Shown here piece by piece: positions 1-8,751 of a DNA stretch of 64,000 bases (position 1 is the first letter of the stretch; every line of letters begins with the position of its first letter). The stretch is from NCBI GenBank assembly GCA_965230625.1, contig CBDDLL010000001.1, positions 3,720,001-3,784,000 of the forward strand, read 5' to 3'. The notes below the pieces were generated by a model. It saw only the letters and a list, made by a program, of their open reading frames with translations, made no database searches and had not been told where the DNA came from. The translations under genes were made by a program, and so were the position numbers. This DNA is from Saccharicrinis sp965230625. Its GTDB lineage: Bacteria > Bacteroidota > Bacteroidia > Bacteroidales > Marinilabiliaceae.

Positions 1-22
1 TGACCAAAGACTAATTTACTAA
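1..22 (+). repeat. Dispersed 22-nt intergenic repeat, copy A
   Basis: This copy reads close to TGACCAATGACTAATT followed by TACTAA and matches the copy at 5339-5360 at 20 of 22 positions. Its second half supplies the stop codon and last codons of the neighbouring minus-strand oxidoreductase gene. Function unknown. Confidence 0.5.
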
Positions 23-1003
23 TGCCTCTATTTCATGTATTAACACCACATTCCCAATTTTATGACCTGTGTCAACATACTGATGTGCATCAACAACATT
101 TTCAAAAGGATATATTTTATCAATTATTGTATTAAGTGATTTTTTTTCTATCATATCTAAAAGTTCTTTAAGCAAGGTTTTTCGTTCTTTAACTGGTTTT
201 AACCCTGTTGCTGAGAATATGGCTTTTTTAGAACTAAAAGCAGAGGTAAGTAGTGCTTGAAATAATAGCTTGAAATTTAGAACAGGAGAAAGGTATATTC
301 CTTTGTTTTTCAAAGCTTTTTTGCTTGTGCAAAATGTACTTTTTCCAACAGTATCAAAAATAATATCATAAGTATTTAAATGATTAGTAAATGATTCTTT
401 TGTGTAATCAATAATATGGTCTGCTCCTAAGGACTTTACCAAATTAATATTTTTTGAGCTGCAAACTCCAGTAACATGGGCTCCAAACTGTTTTGCCAGT
501 TGAATAGAAGATGTTCCTATACTACCTGCTGCGCCATTGATTAATACTTTATCGCCGGGATTGATTTTTACTAAAGCTTTTAAAAAATTCATAGATGTAA
601 GTGCTCCATCGCTTAACGTTGTGGCAACTTCAAAACTTAAGTATTTTGGCTTTTTTAAAATTAAGCCATCTTCGACAATTCTTATATATTCAGCATTAGT
701 ACCAATTCCTAAAGTAGTTTCACCAAATACTTTATCTCCAATTTTAAATTGGGTAACTTCGGTTCCTGTTGATTCAACTACTCCTGAAAAACCAGTTCCG
801 GTTACTGCACTTTTGGGTTTATTTATACCTAGAAATAATCGGGCAAATTTAGGCGTTCCTTTTCTCATCATACTTTCGGCAGTTGTAATACTCGAAGCAT
901 AAATTTTTACTAAAATCTCATTTTCTTTAGGTTGTGGTTTATCTATTTCCTGTATTTTTAATACACTTGGACCTCCATACTTTGTACAAATAACTGCTTT
1001 CAT
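11..1003 (-). CDS. Zinc-independent MDR-family NAD(P)H:quinone oxidoreductase-like protein
   Basis: This 330-residue protein has the layout of the medium-chain dehydrogenase/reductase (MDR) quinone oxidoreductase group. An N-terminal GroES-like domain begins MKAVICTKYGGPSVL and contains the GxxxSGVV-type turn near residues 70-76. A Rossmann domain follows, with the nucleotide-binding GAAGSIG motif near residues 157-163. The structural and catalytic zinc cysteines of true alcohol dehydrogenases are not evident, so a cytoplasmic NAD(P)H-dependent reductase of quinones or enones is likeliest. Length is normal for the family. It is transcribed alone, divergently from the small membrane protein at 1183. 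The 3' end overlaps a copy of a dispersed intergenic repeat. The substrate cannot be read from the sequence. Confidence 0.85.
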   Translation of the reverse strand: MKAVICTKYGGPSVLKIQEIDKPQPKENEILVKIYASSITTAESMMRKGTPKFARLFLGINKPKSAVTGTGFSGVVESTGTEVTQFKIGDKVFGETTLGIGTNAEYIRIVEDGLILKKPKYLSFEVATTLSDGALTSMNFLKALVKINPGDKVLINGAAGSIGTSSIQLAKQFGAHVTGVCSSKNINLVKSLGADHIIDYTKESFTNHLNTYDIIFDTVGKSTFCTSKKALKNKGIYLSPVLNFKLLFQALLTSAFSSKKAIFSATGLKPVKERKTLLKELLDMIEKKSLNTIIDKIYPFENVVDAHQYVDTGHKIGNVVLIHEIEALVN

Positions 1004-1182
1004 AATTTTTGTATTCTATATGTTTTTATCTGAAACAAAGTTAATTATGTAAGAGGTAATAAATCGTTGACTTAAGTTAATAAAGAGCTATGTTAGAATC
1101 TTTAAATATTAGGATTTACTTTTCGGATTGTTAATTCTTTTACGAATAACTATAATTGCAATTCGTTTTAATAGTAAAAATT

Positions 1183-1581
1183 ATGAGTAATCTGAATCAA
1201 AAATTCTCAAAAAACTGGATGTGGATTAGTTTCGGTATTTTTATAGTAACCGAATTATTTCTTGGCGGACTTGTAGGTGGTTTTGTAGTAGGTAAATATA
1301 TGTCAATTCATTTACGCTTTATGTTGCAAGGACTGTTAAACCTGATGGCGTATTTTATTGGAGGAATAATCATTGGTTTAATATCTCCTGGAATCAGGAT
1401 TTACGAACCAGCAGCAGGAGCTTTTCTATCTGTATTAGTTATGTTAGTTTTAACCTTTTTTACTCCATTTTCCTTTATTCATTTTAGCCTAACAAAAGTT
1501 ATAATTGGAGGTGGTATAGCTTTCTTTTTAGCTTTAACAGGAGCAAAAATAGGGGAAAGATTATCTGGAAATAAAATTTAA
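1183..1581 (+). CDS. Small four-helix membrane protein of unknown function
   Basis: The start chosen is the ATG at 1183 (MSNLNQKFSKNW), because extension to the upstream TTG at 1156 adds only a short unconserved-looking leader. The 132-residue product is almost wholly hydrophobic, with about four membrane segments rich in glycine and leucine and short loops. A tail of a few charged residues (KIGERLSGNKI) is probably cytoplasmic. I do not recognise the family; it resembles small inner-membrane proteins with paired glycine zippers. It lies between a divergent oxidoreductase gene and topB, with 150 bases to topB, so an operon with topB is possible but not shown. Confidence 0.6.
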   Translation: MSNLNQKFSKNWMWISFGIFIVTELFLGGLVGGFVVGKYMSIHLRFMLQGLLNLMAYFIGGIIIGLISPGIRIYEPAAGAFLSVLVMLVLTFFTPFSFIHFSLTKVIIGGGIAFFLALTGAKIGERLSGNKI

Positions 1582-1731
1582 TTTTAGTCAATGATAATTG
1601 GTTGTTGGTTAATTGTTTTTATAAGAATTTGGATATATGCAAATGACCATTGACTATTAGCAATGATAAGCACACCAAGTATGCAACCACTATTTTTACT
1701 ATCTTCGTGCAAGCACAGAAATTAAGAGAGA

Positions 1732-4104
1732 ATGCGCGTTTGTATTGCTGAGAAACCAAGTGTAGCGGGTGAAATTGCCAAAGTAGTTGGAGCAACAAGT
1801 AGAAAAGATGGTTATTACGAAGGAAATAATTACCAGGTTACCTGGACTTTTGGGCACCTATGCACATTAAAAGAACCACATGATTACCTTGCAGAATGGA
1901 AGCGTTGGAACCTAGGAACTCTTCCTGTTATTCCATCTCAATTTGGTATTAAATTAATTGAAAACAAGGGGGTTGAAAAACAGTTTGAGGTTATTCAAAA
2001 ACTTGTACAATCTGCAACAGAAGTTATAAACTGCGGTGATGCTGGTCAGGAAGGAGAGGTAATTCAACGTTGGGTGCTTCAAAAAGCAGGATGTAAGACA
2101 AATATTAAACGGCTATGGATTTCCTCGCTAACAGAAGAAGCTATTAGAGAAGGTTTTGAAAAACTATACGAGAATAATAAGTTTAATTTATTATATGCAG
2201 CAGGCAGTTCGCGTGCTATTGGTGATTGGCTTTTAGGAATTAATGCTACTCGCTTATATACGATTAAGTATAGTCAGCCGGGAACAGTTTTATCTGTTGG
2301 TAGGGTACAAACGCCTACACTTGCTTTGATAGTTAGCCGTTACTTGGAGATTGAAAATTTTATTCCTCAACCATACTGGGAGCTAAAAACAGTGTACAAG
2401 GGGGTAACATTTAATTCAACTCAAGGTAAATTTTCAAGTAAAGAGGAAGGAAGTTCTGCATTAGAGAAAATTAAAGATAAGCCTTTTGAAGTAACCGATT
2501 TTAGTCGAAAACCAGGTAAAGAGACACCACCACGTTTATTTGATTTAACTTCGCTACAAGTGGAGTGTAACCGTAAGTTTGGTCTTTCGGCAGAAGATAC
2601 ATTAAAAGGTATTCAATCGCTTTATGAAAAGAAACTTACAACTTATCCACGTGTGGATACTACCTATTTGAGTAATGATATTTATCCAAAGATAGAAGGG
2701 ATTTTAAAAGGATTAAAACCGTATCAGAAATGGATTGAACCATTATTAGGTGCTAAAATTCGTAAATCGAAGAAGGTGTTTGATGACAAAAAAGTAACTG
2801 ATCACCATGCCATTATTCCAACAGGAGTTGCTGTTCCTGAAAGTTTATCGAGAGACGAGAAAATTATATATGATACAGTAACTAAAAGGTTTATTGCAAA
2901 CTTTTATCCCGATAGTGAAATATCTACAACAACCATATTAGGAAAAGTTGATGATGTTAATTTTAAAACATCTGGAAAACAGATTTTAAAAGAAAATTGG
3001 AGAGTTATATATAAATCAGTGGGAGAGAAGAAAGAATCTGAGGATAAGGTATTACCAGAGTTTACAAAAGGGGAGACGGGGCCTCATGAACCAGATTTTC
3101 AGGAAAAAGAGACTCAACCTCCTAAATACTATACAGAGGCTACTTTATTAAGGGCTATGGAAACAGCCGGTAAACAAGTGGATGATGATGAGTTAAGGGA
3201 ATTAATGAAGGAAAACGGAATTGGACGTCCTTCCACAAGAGCCAATATAATTGAAACTCTTTTTAAACGAAAATACATTTATAAGGTACGAAAGAATGTA
3301 CTACCAACAGGAATGGGCATTAAATTAATGGAATTTATTTCCAATGATTTATTAAAATCTGCTGAATTAACAGGTATTTGGGAAAAGAAATTACGACAAA
3401 TTGAAACAGGTGAATATCAGGCATCTGATTTTATGGGTGAGCTTAAGCAAATGGTATCCGATCTTGTGTTTCAAGTAAAAAACGATTACAGTAAAGGCAA
3501 AATAATCATTGAAGAAAATGATGAAAAAGAAGCAAAGCCTAAACCAAAGCCAAAACCGAAAACTCAAGTTGAGTTAAAGTGTCCAAAATGTGGAGGCGGA
3601 ACAATGATTAAAGGAAAAAATGCATGGGGATGCTCAGCATATGCTTCTGGTTGTAAAACAGTAATTCCTTTTGAGTTTTTGGGTAAAAAGTTTACCGACA
3701 AACAAATTGAAACTCTCGTATTAAAAGGAAAAACGCCCGTAATTAAAGGATTTAATCTTGAGGGAAAAAAAGTAAATGGTTTGGTTTGCTTTGACGAAAA
3801 TTATGAATTAAGATTAGAAGAAGAAGCTGAAAAAGAATTGCTATGTCCAAAATGTAAATCAGGACATATATTAGAAGGTAAAACTGCTTGGGGGTGTTCT
3901 AATTACAAGAATGGATGCAAAGTTATTATACCCTTCGATTTCTTAAAAAAGAAGTTGAGTAAAGCACATATGGAATCTTTAGTATTAAAAGGAAAAACAA
4001 GAAAATTAAAAGGATTTACATTATCGGAAGAAGAAACAAATGTTGCAGGTTTTATAGATTGGGATGATAATTTTGATTTAAGGTTTAATAGGGAAGAGGT
4101 ATAA
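1732..4104 (+). CDS. topB: DNA topoisomerase III (type IA)
   Basis: The 790-residue protein relaxes and decatenates DNA by cutting one strand through a 5'-phosphotyrosine. The N-terminal TOPRIM domain shows MRVCIAEKPSVA (catalytic Glu7) and the acidic DAGQEGE motif at 103-109, a form I associate with Bacteroidota TopB. The central gate domain carries the active-site tyrosine in TTYPRVDTTYL, Tyr305. The ENGIGRPSTRANI motif follows near residue 495. Two C-terminal zinc-ribbon-like repeats, each CPKC with a later WGCS and GC, lie near 619-645 and 704-730. A lysine/proline linker (KPKPKPKPK) precedes the first ribbon. A TATCTTCG box at 1700-1707 is a weak promoter candidate. No conjugation genes are adjacent, so this looks chromosomal. 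Confidence 0.95.
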   Translation: MRVCIAEKPSVAGEIAKVVGATSRKDGYYEGNNYQVTWTFGHLCTLKEPHDYLAEWKRWNLGTLPVIPSQFGIKLIENKGVEKQFEVIQKLVQSATEVINCGDAGQEGEVIQRWVLQKAGCKTNIKRLWISSLTEEAIREGFEKLYENNKFNLLYAAGSSRAIGDWLLGINATRLYTIKYSQPGTVLSVGRVQTPTLALIVSRYLEIENFIPQPYWELKTVYKGVTFNSTQGKFSSKEEGSSALEKIKDKPFEVTDFSRKPGKETPPRLFDLTSLQVECNRKFGLSAEDTLKGIQSLYEKKLTTYPRVDTTYLSNDIYPKIEGILKGLKPYQKWIEPLLGAKIRKSKKVFDDKKVTDHHAIIPTGVAVPESLSRDEKIIYDTVTKRFIANFYPDSEISTTTILGKVDDVNFKTSGKQILKENWRVIYKSVGEKKESEDKVLPEFTKGETGPHEPDFQEKETQPPKYYTEATLLRAMETAGKQVDDDELRELMKENGIGRPSTRANIIETLFKRKYIYKVRKNVLPTGMGIKLMEFISNDLLKSAELTGIWEKKLRQIETGEYQASDFMGELKQMVSDLVFQVKNDYSKGKIIIEENDEKEAKPKPKPKPKTQVELKCPKCGGGTMIKGKNAWGCSAYASGCKTVIPFEFLGKKFTDKQIETLVLKGKTPVIKGFNLEGKKVNGLVCFDENYELRLEEEAEKELLCPKCKSGHILEGKTAWGCSNYKNGCKVIIPFDFLKKKLSKAHMESLVLKGKTRKLKGFTLSEEETNVAGFIDWDDNFDLRFNREEV

Positions 4105-4163
4105 GAGTTTTATTGAACTATAGAAGTTAAGGTTAAAATTACATGAATTAAAAGTTGTTAATT

Positions 4164-4691
4164 TCACCACCACCAATAACTTTGATTTTTTACAAGTTTA
4201 CCATCTTTCCTAATAAAATTTGGTTCTGCTTCTGATATTCTTTTAGGAATACATTTGTTAATTACTTTTTTATAGTTAGCATCTAGTTGGTTATATTGAG
4301 TTTTAAAACAGCTAATTGCCATTTGGTTCCTCATTTCATTATATGCTTTTTCAATTTCATTATTTACATAAATATAAAATCCATAGGATGTGTTTCGTTG
4401 ACATTTAATAGATACAACAGCTTTTGATACTTTTACTATACCTAAGTATTCTACTTCAATTTCTTTTTTCTCAGGTTTACAATATTCAAATTCCTTGCAT
4501 TGAATAAAGGCAATAATACTATCTTTTAAGTTCTCAACTTTAATCAATTTATCATTAAAAAAGACTTGGTCATTTTTAGTTATATAAATCTTTACAAGAT
4601 TACGATCTTTAATAAATGCCTTTAAGTTACAGCAGAGTAGCAAGAAGATGGATAGGACAAAAGACGGTTTGTTTGGTAATATAAATTTCAT
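4164..4691 (-). CDS. Orphan ExbD/TolR-like periplasmic protein with signal-like N-terminus
   Basis: The 175-residue protein starts with a short hydrophobic segment (FVLSIFLLLCCNLKAF) that could be a signal peptide or anchor. The remainder resembles the periplasmic domain of Bacteroidota ExbD: a beta-rich part (VKIYITKNDQVFFNDK), then CQRNTSYGFYIYVNNEIEKA followed by YNEMRNQMA, and the KRISEAEP ending I associate with ExbD proteins of this phylum. In energised ExbD the single transmembrane helix carries an essential aspartate; none is seen in this hydrophobic segment. No exbB or tonB gene is adjacent. It is therefore probably an ExbD-derived protein without proton coupling, not a working TonB energiser. 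The family call is by eye. Confidence 0.6.
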   Translation of the reverse strand: MKFILPNKPSFVLSIFLLLCCNLKAFIKDRNLVKIYITKNDQVFFNDKLIKVENLKDSIIAFIQCKEFEYCKPEKKEIEVEYLGIVKVSKAVVSIKCQRNTSYGFYIYVNNEIEKAYNEMRNQMAISCFKTQYNQLDANYKKVINKCIPKRISEAEPNFIRKDGKLVKNQSYWWW

Positions 4692-4820
4692 ATTGGATTG
4701 ATTTTGGCTATAAAGTTATTATCTAAATTCGATTATAAATATGATTGTTTAAATCAAATAGGTTAAAAGTAGAAAAGTTAATAAAATTAACAATTATTCA
4801 CATTTGTAATTAAAAATTAA

Positions 4821-4828
4821 TACTTTTG
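4821..4828 (+). promoter_or_regulatory. TAnnTTTG-type -7 promoter element
   Basis: TACTTTTG matches the Bacteroidota -7 consensus TAnnTTTG exactly and lies 35 bases before a 32-codon reading frame that ends ahead of a terminator. The -33 element is not at ideal spacing (a TTTG occurs at 4803-4806). Confidence 0.4.
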
Positions 4829-4863
4829 TATTTGGAGTTCAGTGTTTATCTTAAAACATACTT

Positions 4864-4962
4864 ATGGTTGTATTAGGAATGGTTGTATTAGTAGTTGGAA
4901 TTATTTTAGTTAGAAGAGAGAGGCATAAACTTATGGCAAAACTAAAAAATTTACAAGTTTAA
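4864..4962 (+). CDS. Possible 32-residue single-span membrane microprotein
   Basis: The frame encodes MVVLGMVVLVVGIILVRRER and ends KLKNLQV. It has one hydrophobic helix of about 16 residues, then a basic stretch, the layout of small inner-membrane regulators or toxin-like peptides. A consensus TAnnTTTG box lies 35 bases upstream and a strong intrinsic terminator begins 59 bases downstream, so a short transcript is credible. I do not recognise the peptide. The frame could be incidental to a small RNA. Confidence 0.4.
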   Translation: MVVLGMVVLVVGIILVRRERHKLMAKLKNLQV

Positions 4963-5020
4963 AAATGGAAAATCTTACTTAATTGTTAGCGCTTATCTTA
5001 ATTAGCAAACACTTTTAAAT

Positions 5021-5060
5021 AAAAGCACTTAAATACAGTTATTTAGGTGCTTTTGTTTTT
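5021..5060 (+). terminator. Intrinsic terminator, 15-bp stem
   Basis: A 15-base arm (5021-5035) pairs with 5040-5054 across a CAGT loop with a single G-T wobble, and TTTTGTTTTT follows. It would end the transcript starting near 4835. Confidence 0.8.
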
Positions 5061-5338
5061 ATTCGTTTTCTTTTTTTGAAAAAAATATAGCGTTCACGCA
5101 ACCATTTTGAATATATAATCGTCATGGTATTTACGAAGTATTAGCTTTAAGCTAAAGCTAAATTTCTGATAACCTAAAATGATGCAATAAAGTAAGTGTC
5201 CTTAAGAATTTTATTCTTAGGGGCATTTTTTATTTAAAAGATAGAAAGAGAAAAGGGTGCATAAACTTAGTATTCTCTCACCGCTGGGGTACTTCTATCT
5301 ATTTAGTTGAAATGCCCATATTTTCTAATAACCATCAA
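5061..5338 (+). other. Gene-free segment with an orphan leader-like sequence
   Basis: No credible gene is visible here. From about 5095 the sequence ACGCAACCATTTTGAATA is followed by GTCATGG and only six codons before a stop. A small hairpin (AGCTTTAAGCTAAAGCT) and the terminator at 5197-5230 come after. The arrangement looks like a promoter/leader followed by a decayed or very small gene, or a small RNA. The rest is featureless AT-rich DNA. Confidence 0.3.
5197..5230 (+). terminator. Intrinsic terminator without an upstream gene
   Basis: TGTCCTTAAGAAT pairs with ATTCTTAGGGGCA through two wobble pairs across a short T-rich loop, and TTTTTTATTT follows. No gene lies between this and the terminator ending at 5060, so it implies a second short transcript. 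Confidence 0.65.
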
Positions 5339-5360
5339 TGACAAATGACTAATTTACTAA
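5339..5360 (+). repeat. Dispersed 22-nt intergenic repeat, copy B
   Basis: The copy matches copy A (1-22) at 20 of 22 positions and shares the TGACTAATTTACTAA core. It lies about 110 bases upstream of the lipoprotein gene at 5472. Confidence 0.5.
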
Positions 5361-5471
5361 AAAGCTAAATTCTACTAGTATTGTATGAATATTAGGATTT
5401 AGTTAACATCCTTCGTTTTGATAAATAAATATATTGTAGACCATACAATAAAAATATTCAAAAAATACAAA

Positions 5472-6017
5472 ATGGTTAGAATAGTTAACTTAGAAAAGGT
5501 TATAAAAAAAAGTTTAATATTTACTTTAAGTTTAATTGCTTTATTTAGTTCATGTAAATCAAACAATAGCAATAATAACTTACAATTAGAATTAGTCAAA
5601 CAGCTTCAAAGATTAGAAGATAAAGAAGAGATTGAAAAGGTTGTAAAGGCTTATGCACTAAGTATGGATACGAGAGATTGGGATTTACATAGTAGTATAT
5701 TTACTAAAGAATATAAGCTATACCGAAAAGGCAAGTATAAGAACGAACAGATTGAGGATAGAGTAAAACGTTTAGATAGATTTACTAAACAATATGAATG
5801 GACCCGACATTTAGCATCAATTTATTCTATTGATTTAAAAGCAGATTCAGCTTTTGTTATATCCTCGTTATTAGCAACTCATAAGGGTAAACAACTAGAA
5901 AAAGGTCGACAAAGTAAGGATTATACCATGGTTGGTCACTATCATTATTGGTTAATTAGAACACAAGAAGGTTGGAAAATAAATAAAATGAGGCTGATTA
6001 GGTTTAGAAATAAGTAA
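5472..6017 (+). CDS. SnoaL/NTF2-like lipoprotein
   Basis: The ATG at 5472 is preferred over 5418 because it gives a standard lipoprotein signal: basic VRIVNLEKVIKK, hydrophobic SLIFTLSLIALF and lipobox FSSC, with the cysteine at residue 28 of this start. The mature part, about 150 residues, has the pattern of SnoaL-like NTF2-fold proteins: a helix with IEKVVKAYALSMDTRDWD, then SIFTKEY, then strands ending in HYHYWLIRTQEGWKINKMRL. This fold binds small ligands or acts as a hydratase/isomerase; the substrate is unknown. It would be anchored in the envelope facing the periplasm or surface. It is convergent with the large T9SS protein and separated from it by a hairpin. Confidence 0.7.
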   Translation: MVRIVNLEKVIKKSLIFTLSLIALFSSCKSNNSNNNLQLELVKQLQRLEDKEEIEKVVKAYALSMDTRDWDLHSSIFTKEYKLYRKGKYKNEQIEDRVKRLDRFTKQYEWTRHLASIYSIDLKADSAFVISSLLATHKGKQLEKGRQSKDYTMVGHYHYWLIRTQEGWKINKMRLIRFRNK

Positions 6018-6033
6018 AATATTGATATAGAAT

Positions 6034-6061
6034 GAGGTTGTCATAATTCTTAGACAACCTC
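6034..6061. terminator. Hairpin between convergent genes
   Basis: GAGGTTGTC (6034-6042) pairs perfectly with GACAACCTC (6053-6061). It sits between the convergent lipoprotein and T9SS protein genes. Flanks are only moderately T-rich, so termination strength in either direction is uncertain. Confidence 0.5.
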
Positions 6062-6084
6062 AATCTAACCTAAAAACTCAAAAA

Positions 6085-8751
6085 CTATTTGAGAACCACT
6101 ATTTTTTTATTAACAGTAGTAGATCCAATTGTAATTTTACATATGTATATGCCACTGTTAATGTTAGCTGTATTCCATGTTTGTGTGTAATTACCTTTTT
6201 CTTGAGTTTGTCTATTGAATTGATCAACTATGTTTCCGTTAGAATCAAAAATTTTGATGGTAACATTAGCTTCTACATCAAGTACGTAATTAATATTAAC
6301 ATTGTCGGTAGTAGGATTTGGGAAAACTTTTATTGTAATTAACTCATCACTATCAGTTCCAAGTAATTCTGTTGAAGATGCTGACCTAAGAGTAGAAGAT
6401 TCGAATAACCTAACATTTCTAAAGTAAGAATTATTGCCAGAACCATTGTCGTAATCATTTATAAATACTAAGTACATATTGCTACCAGTATAATGTGATC
6501 CAACCGGAATTTGATACGATTCGTAGCTTCCTGTATTGTTGTATGTGTCGTAACCACTAATTCCCCAATTTTGAGAGCCATACAATTTAAATATTCTATT
6601 ACTACTATGAGAGTTATTTTCATCAAGTCCAATTCCATGAATCTCTCCACGGTTATTACTCATGAATTCGAATTCAAGAACAGTGTTTGATGTAACATTA
6701 TATGTTTCGTTGGTACGTTTCCAAGTATTATTTTGTAAAAGAAGGGTAGAACCACCATCTAAAATACTGAAAGAACCATCGCTATCCTGGTTTGAATAAG
6801 ACACAATTGTTACATTGTTAAAATCAATAGAATTGCCACTCGAAGAATTTACAGTTATAAAGTTTGATTTGGTTTTGCTATCACTTCCATCAGCGTTTGA
6901 AACGGTAAGTGTTACATCATAGCTTCCCTCTGTATTGTACGTTACAGTTGGATTTTGAGAAGTACTTGAAGATGGAGATCCTCCTTCAAATGTCCATGAC
7001 CATGATGTAGGAGTGTTGCTTGAATTATCAGTGAAACTAATACTTTCTCCTACTAAAATTGATGTAGAGTTAGCAGAGAAATTAGCAACTGGTATACTCG
7101 ATGATCCTTCAGGACCAATAAGCATGATCTCACATAATTGAGTCATATTTACATTTTCGTCATTTCGGGTAATATTAAGTCTGTAATAACTATAAGGAGT
7201 GGAGTTTGTGAAATTAAAGTCCATGCGTTCAAATCTATTGCTCCAGTTTATACTACTCCAGTTGCCCAGTTGAGTCCAAGTACTGCCATTGTTTGAACCT
7301 TGTAATTTAAAATCTTCGGGATCACGACCATGGTCGTCATTGGCACTAATAATAGCCAGTTTGTTAACAACCACTTGATTAGGTAATTGAATTTGAATCC
7401 AGCTAGGATTTGAAGAACTAGGTGTTCCTCCATTATCAAGCCACTTACTCCAATTCGTATTTTGTGTTCCTGCAACATAAAGGTTATCGAATGCCATAGT
7501 TGCAGCTTCGTTTGAATTAATTTCAGCTCGAGCTGTTATTGTTCCTGTTCCAACAGGATCAGTATGATCTACACTAACACTGGAAGTTGTAGTAAAGCTC
7601 CATACATTTCCGGTTGTTGTTCCTACCGAGTTTACTTCATCAACTCTCCAATAATATGTGGTATTTGTAGCTAATGAACCCGGGGCGAATGTTGTACCCG
7701 ATTGATTTCCTTGTAATTCTCCAGAATCAGGAGTAGAATCAGTACCAAAGTAAACATCATGTGAAGTAGCATTGGTACCGGCAGACCAACTTAAAGATGT
7801 AGAGGTGCTTACATCTGTTACTCCATTTGATGGAGAAGGATTAGTAGCTTGTCTAGGAGGGTCGGTTGAAACTGGTGTAATATTATTGTTAATAGCACTG
7901 GCATAGCTTTGAACATTGGATAGATTAGTATAGAAATCATCATAAAGCCATACCCATCCACCTGTAATACCACATTGGTTGTTCCATCCTGAAATACGAC
8001 TTGCTATATTTGATCCATCTTCTACACCAGGCATTACATTAATATTGGATGGAAAATATCCATTCCATGTGCATGGATTGTTACCTCCTCCGCCTGCATA
8101 ACACTGTAGGTGAACATCTTCAATGGTGCCAGGTCGGCTATTATTAACATTGCTTACAACATTTTGCCAATGCGAGCTTCTGGTATAAGGGCATATGGAT
8201 ACTTTAAAACCTAAATCGGCAAGCATAATCGCAAATTGAGTTGTAGATGGTTCATGATATGTATTTTCGTCATTAAAGCTAAAAGCATCAATAGCAGGAA
8301 TTGCATCACGTAACGCACTAAAGTTTCTGTACAATGTTGATCCTGGTCCTGTACCTTCCGAATTTACCAGATCTCTAACGGCATTAAAAGTACCAGAGCC
8401 TGCTCCAGATAAACCAAATTCAATCCATTCAATAGATGTTGGAGCTGTTTTTAGCAGTTCCATATCACTTGGAAAATTCGGGTATGTTTGGTCACCTATG
8501 TATGTTCCGTTCTGAACAAGATTAAACTCCCCATTATAACCTAGATCTCCATTTTGCTCAATATGGATTGTCCATACACAAACCCATTTAAAACCTGATT
8601 CACGAAGATTTGATATTGATACAGAACGATCTTTGTAAATTGGACCTCCACCGTAAACACCGGCTCCATTGGCAGCTAAACAATTAGAAGTTGATAGTAA
8701 CAATCCAACAAGAAGAAAAGCACAATAATTTAAAACTAGTTTTTTTTTCAT
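6085..8751 (-). CDS. Secreted multidomain glycoside-hydrolase-like protein with T9SS sorting domain
   Basis: The 888-residue protein has a signal peptide (residues 1-26). Next comes a barrel-like region at about 27-290 (VYGGGPIYKDRSV, FKWVCVWTIHIE, IDAFSFNDENTYHE), reminiscent of GH18-like or related barrels. A fibronectin-III-like domain follows at about 297-392, with NTTYYWRVDEVN typical of that fold. A discoidin (F5/8 type C) domain lies at about 395-550 (DPEDFKLQGSNNGSTWTQ) and a PKD domain at about 552-638. An uncharacterised beta-rich part, 640-800, precedes a type A T9SS tail (VFPNPTTDNVNI to the end). It is probably exported, surface-attached or released, and acts on polysaccharide or glycoprotein. 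The catalytic family is not certain; acidic residues in FSFNDEN are candidates. Alone on its strand. Confidence 0.7.
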   Translation of the reverse strand: MKKKLVLNYCAFLLVGLLLSTSNCLAANGAGVYGGGPIYKDRSVSISNLRESGFKWVCVWTIHIEQNGDLGYNGEFNLVQNGTYIGDQTYPNFPSDMELLKTAPTSIEWIEFGLSGAGSGTFNAVRDLVNSEGTGPGSTLYRNFSALRDAIPAIDAFSFNDENTYHEPSTTQFAIMLADLGFKVSICPYTRSSHWQNVVSNVNNSRPGTIEDVHLQCYAGGGGNNPCTWNGYFPSNINVMPGVEDGSNIASRISGWNNQCGITGGWVWLYDDFYTNLSNVQSYASAINNNITPVSTDPPRQATNPSPSNGVTDVSTSTSLSWSAGTNATSHDVYFGTDSTPDSGELQGNQSGTTFAPGSLATNTTYYWRVDEVNSVGTTTGNVWSFTTTSSVSVDHTDPVGTGTITARAEINSNEAATMAFDNLYVAGTQNTNWSKWLDNGGTPSSSNPSWIQIQLPNQVVVNKLAIISANDDHGRDPEDFKLQGSNNGSTWTQLGNWSSINWSNRFERMDFNFTNSTPYSYYRLNITRNDENVNMTQLCEIMLIGPEGSSSIPVANFSANSTSILVGESISFTDNSSNTPTSWSWTFEGGSPSSSTSQNPTVTYNTEGSYDVTLTVSNADGSDSKTKSNFITVNSSSGNSIDFNNVTIVSYSNQDSDGSFSILDGGSTLLLQNNTWKRTNETYNVTSNTVLEFEFMSNNRGEIHGIGLDENNSHSSNRIFKLYGSQNWGISGYDTYNNTGSYESYQIPVGSHYTGSNMYLVFINDYDNGSGNNSYFRNVRLFESSTLRSASSTELLGTDSDELITIKVFPNPTTDNVNINYVLDVEANVTIKIFDSNGNIVDQFNRQTQEKGNYTQTWNTANINSGIYICKITIGSTTVNKKIVVLK

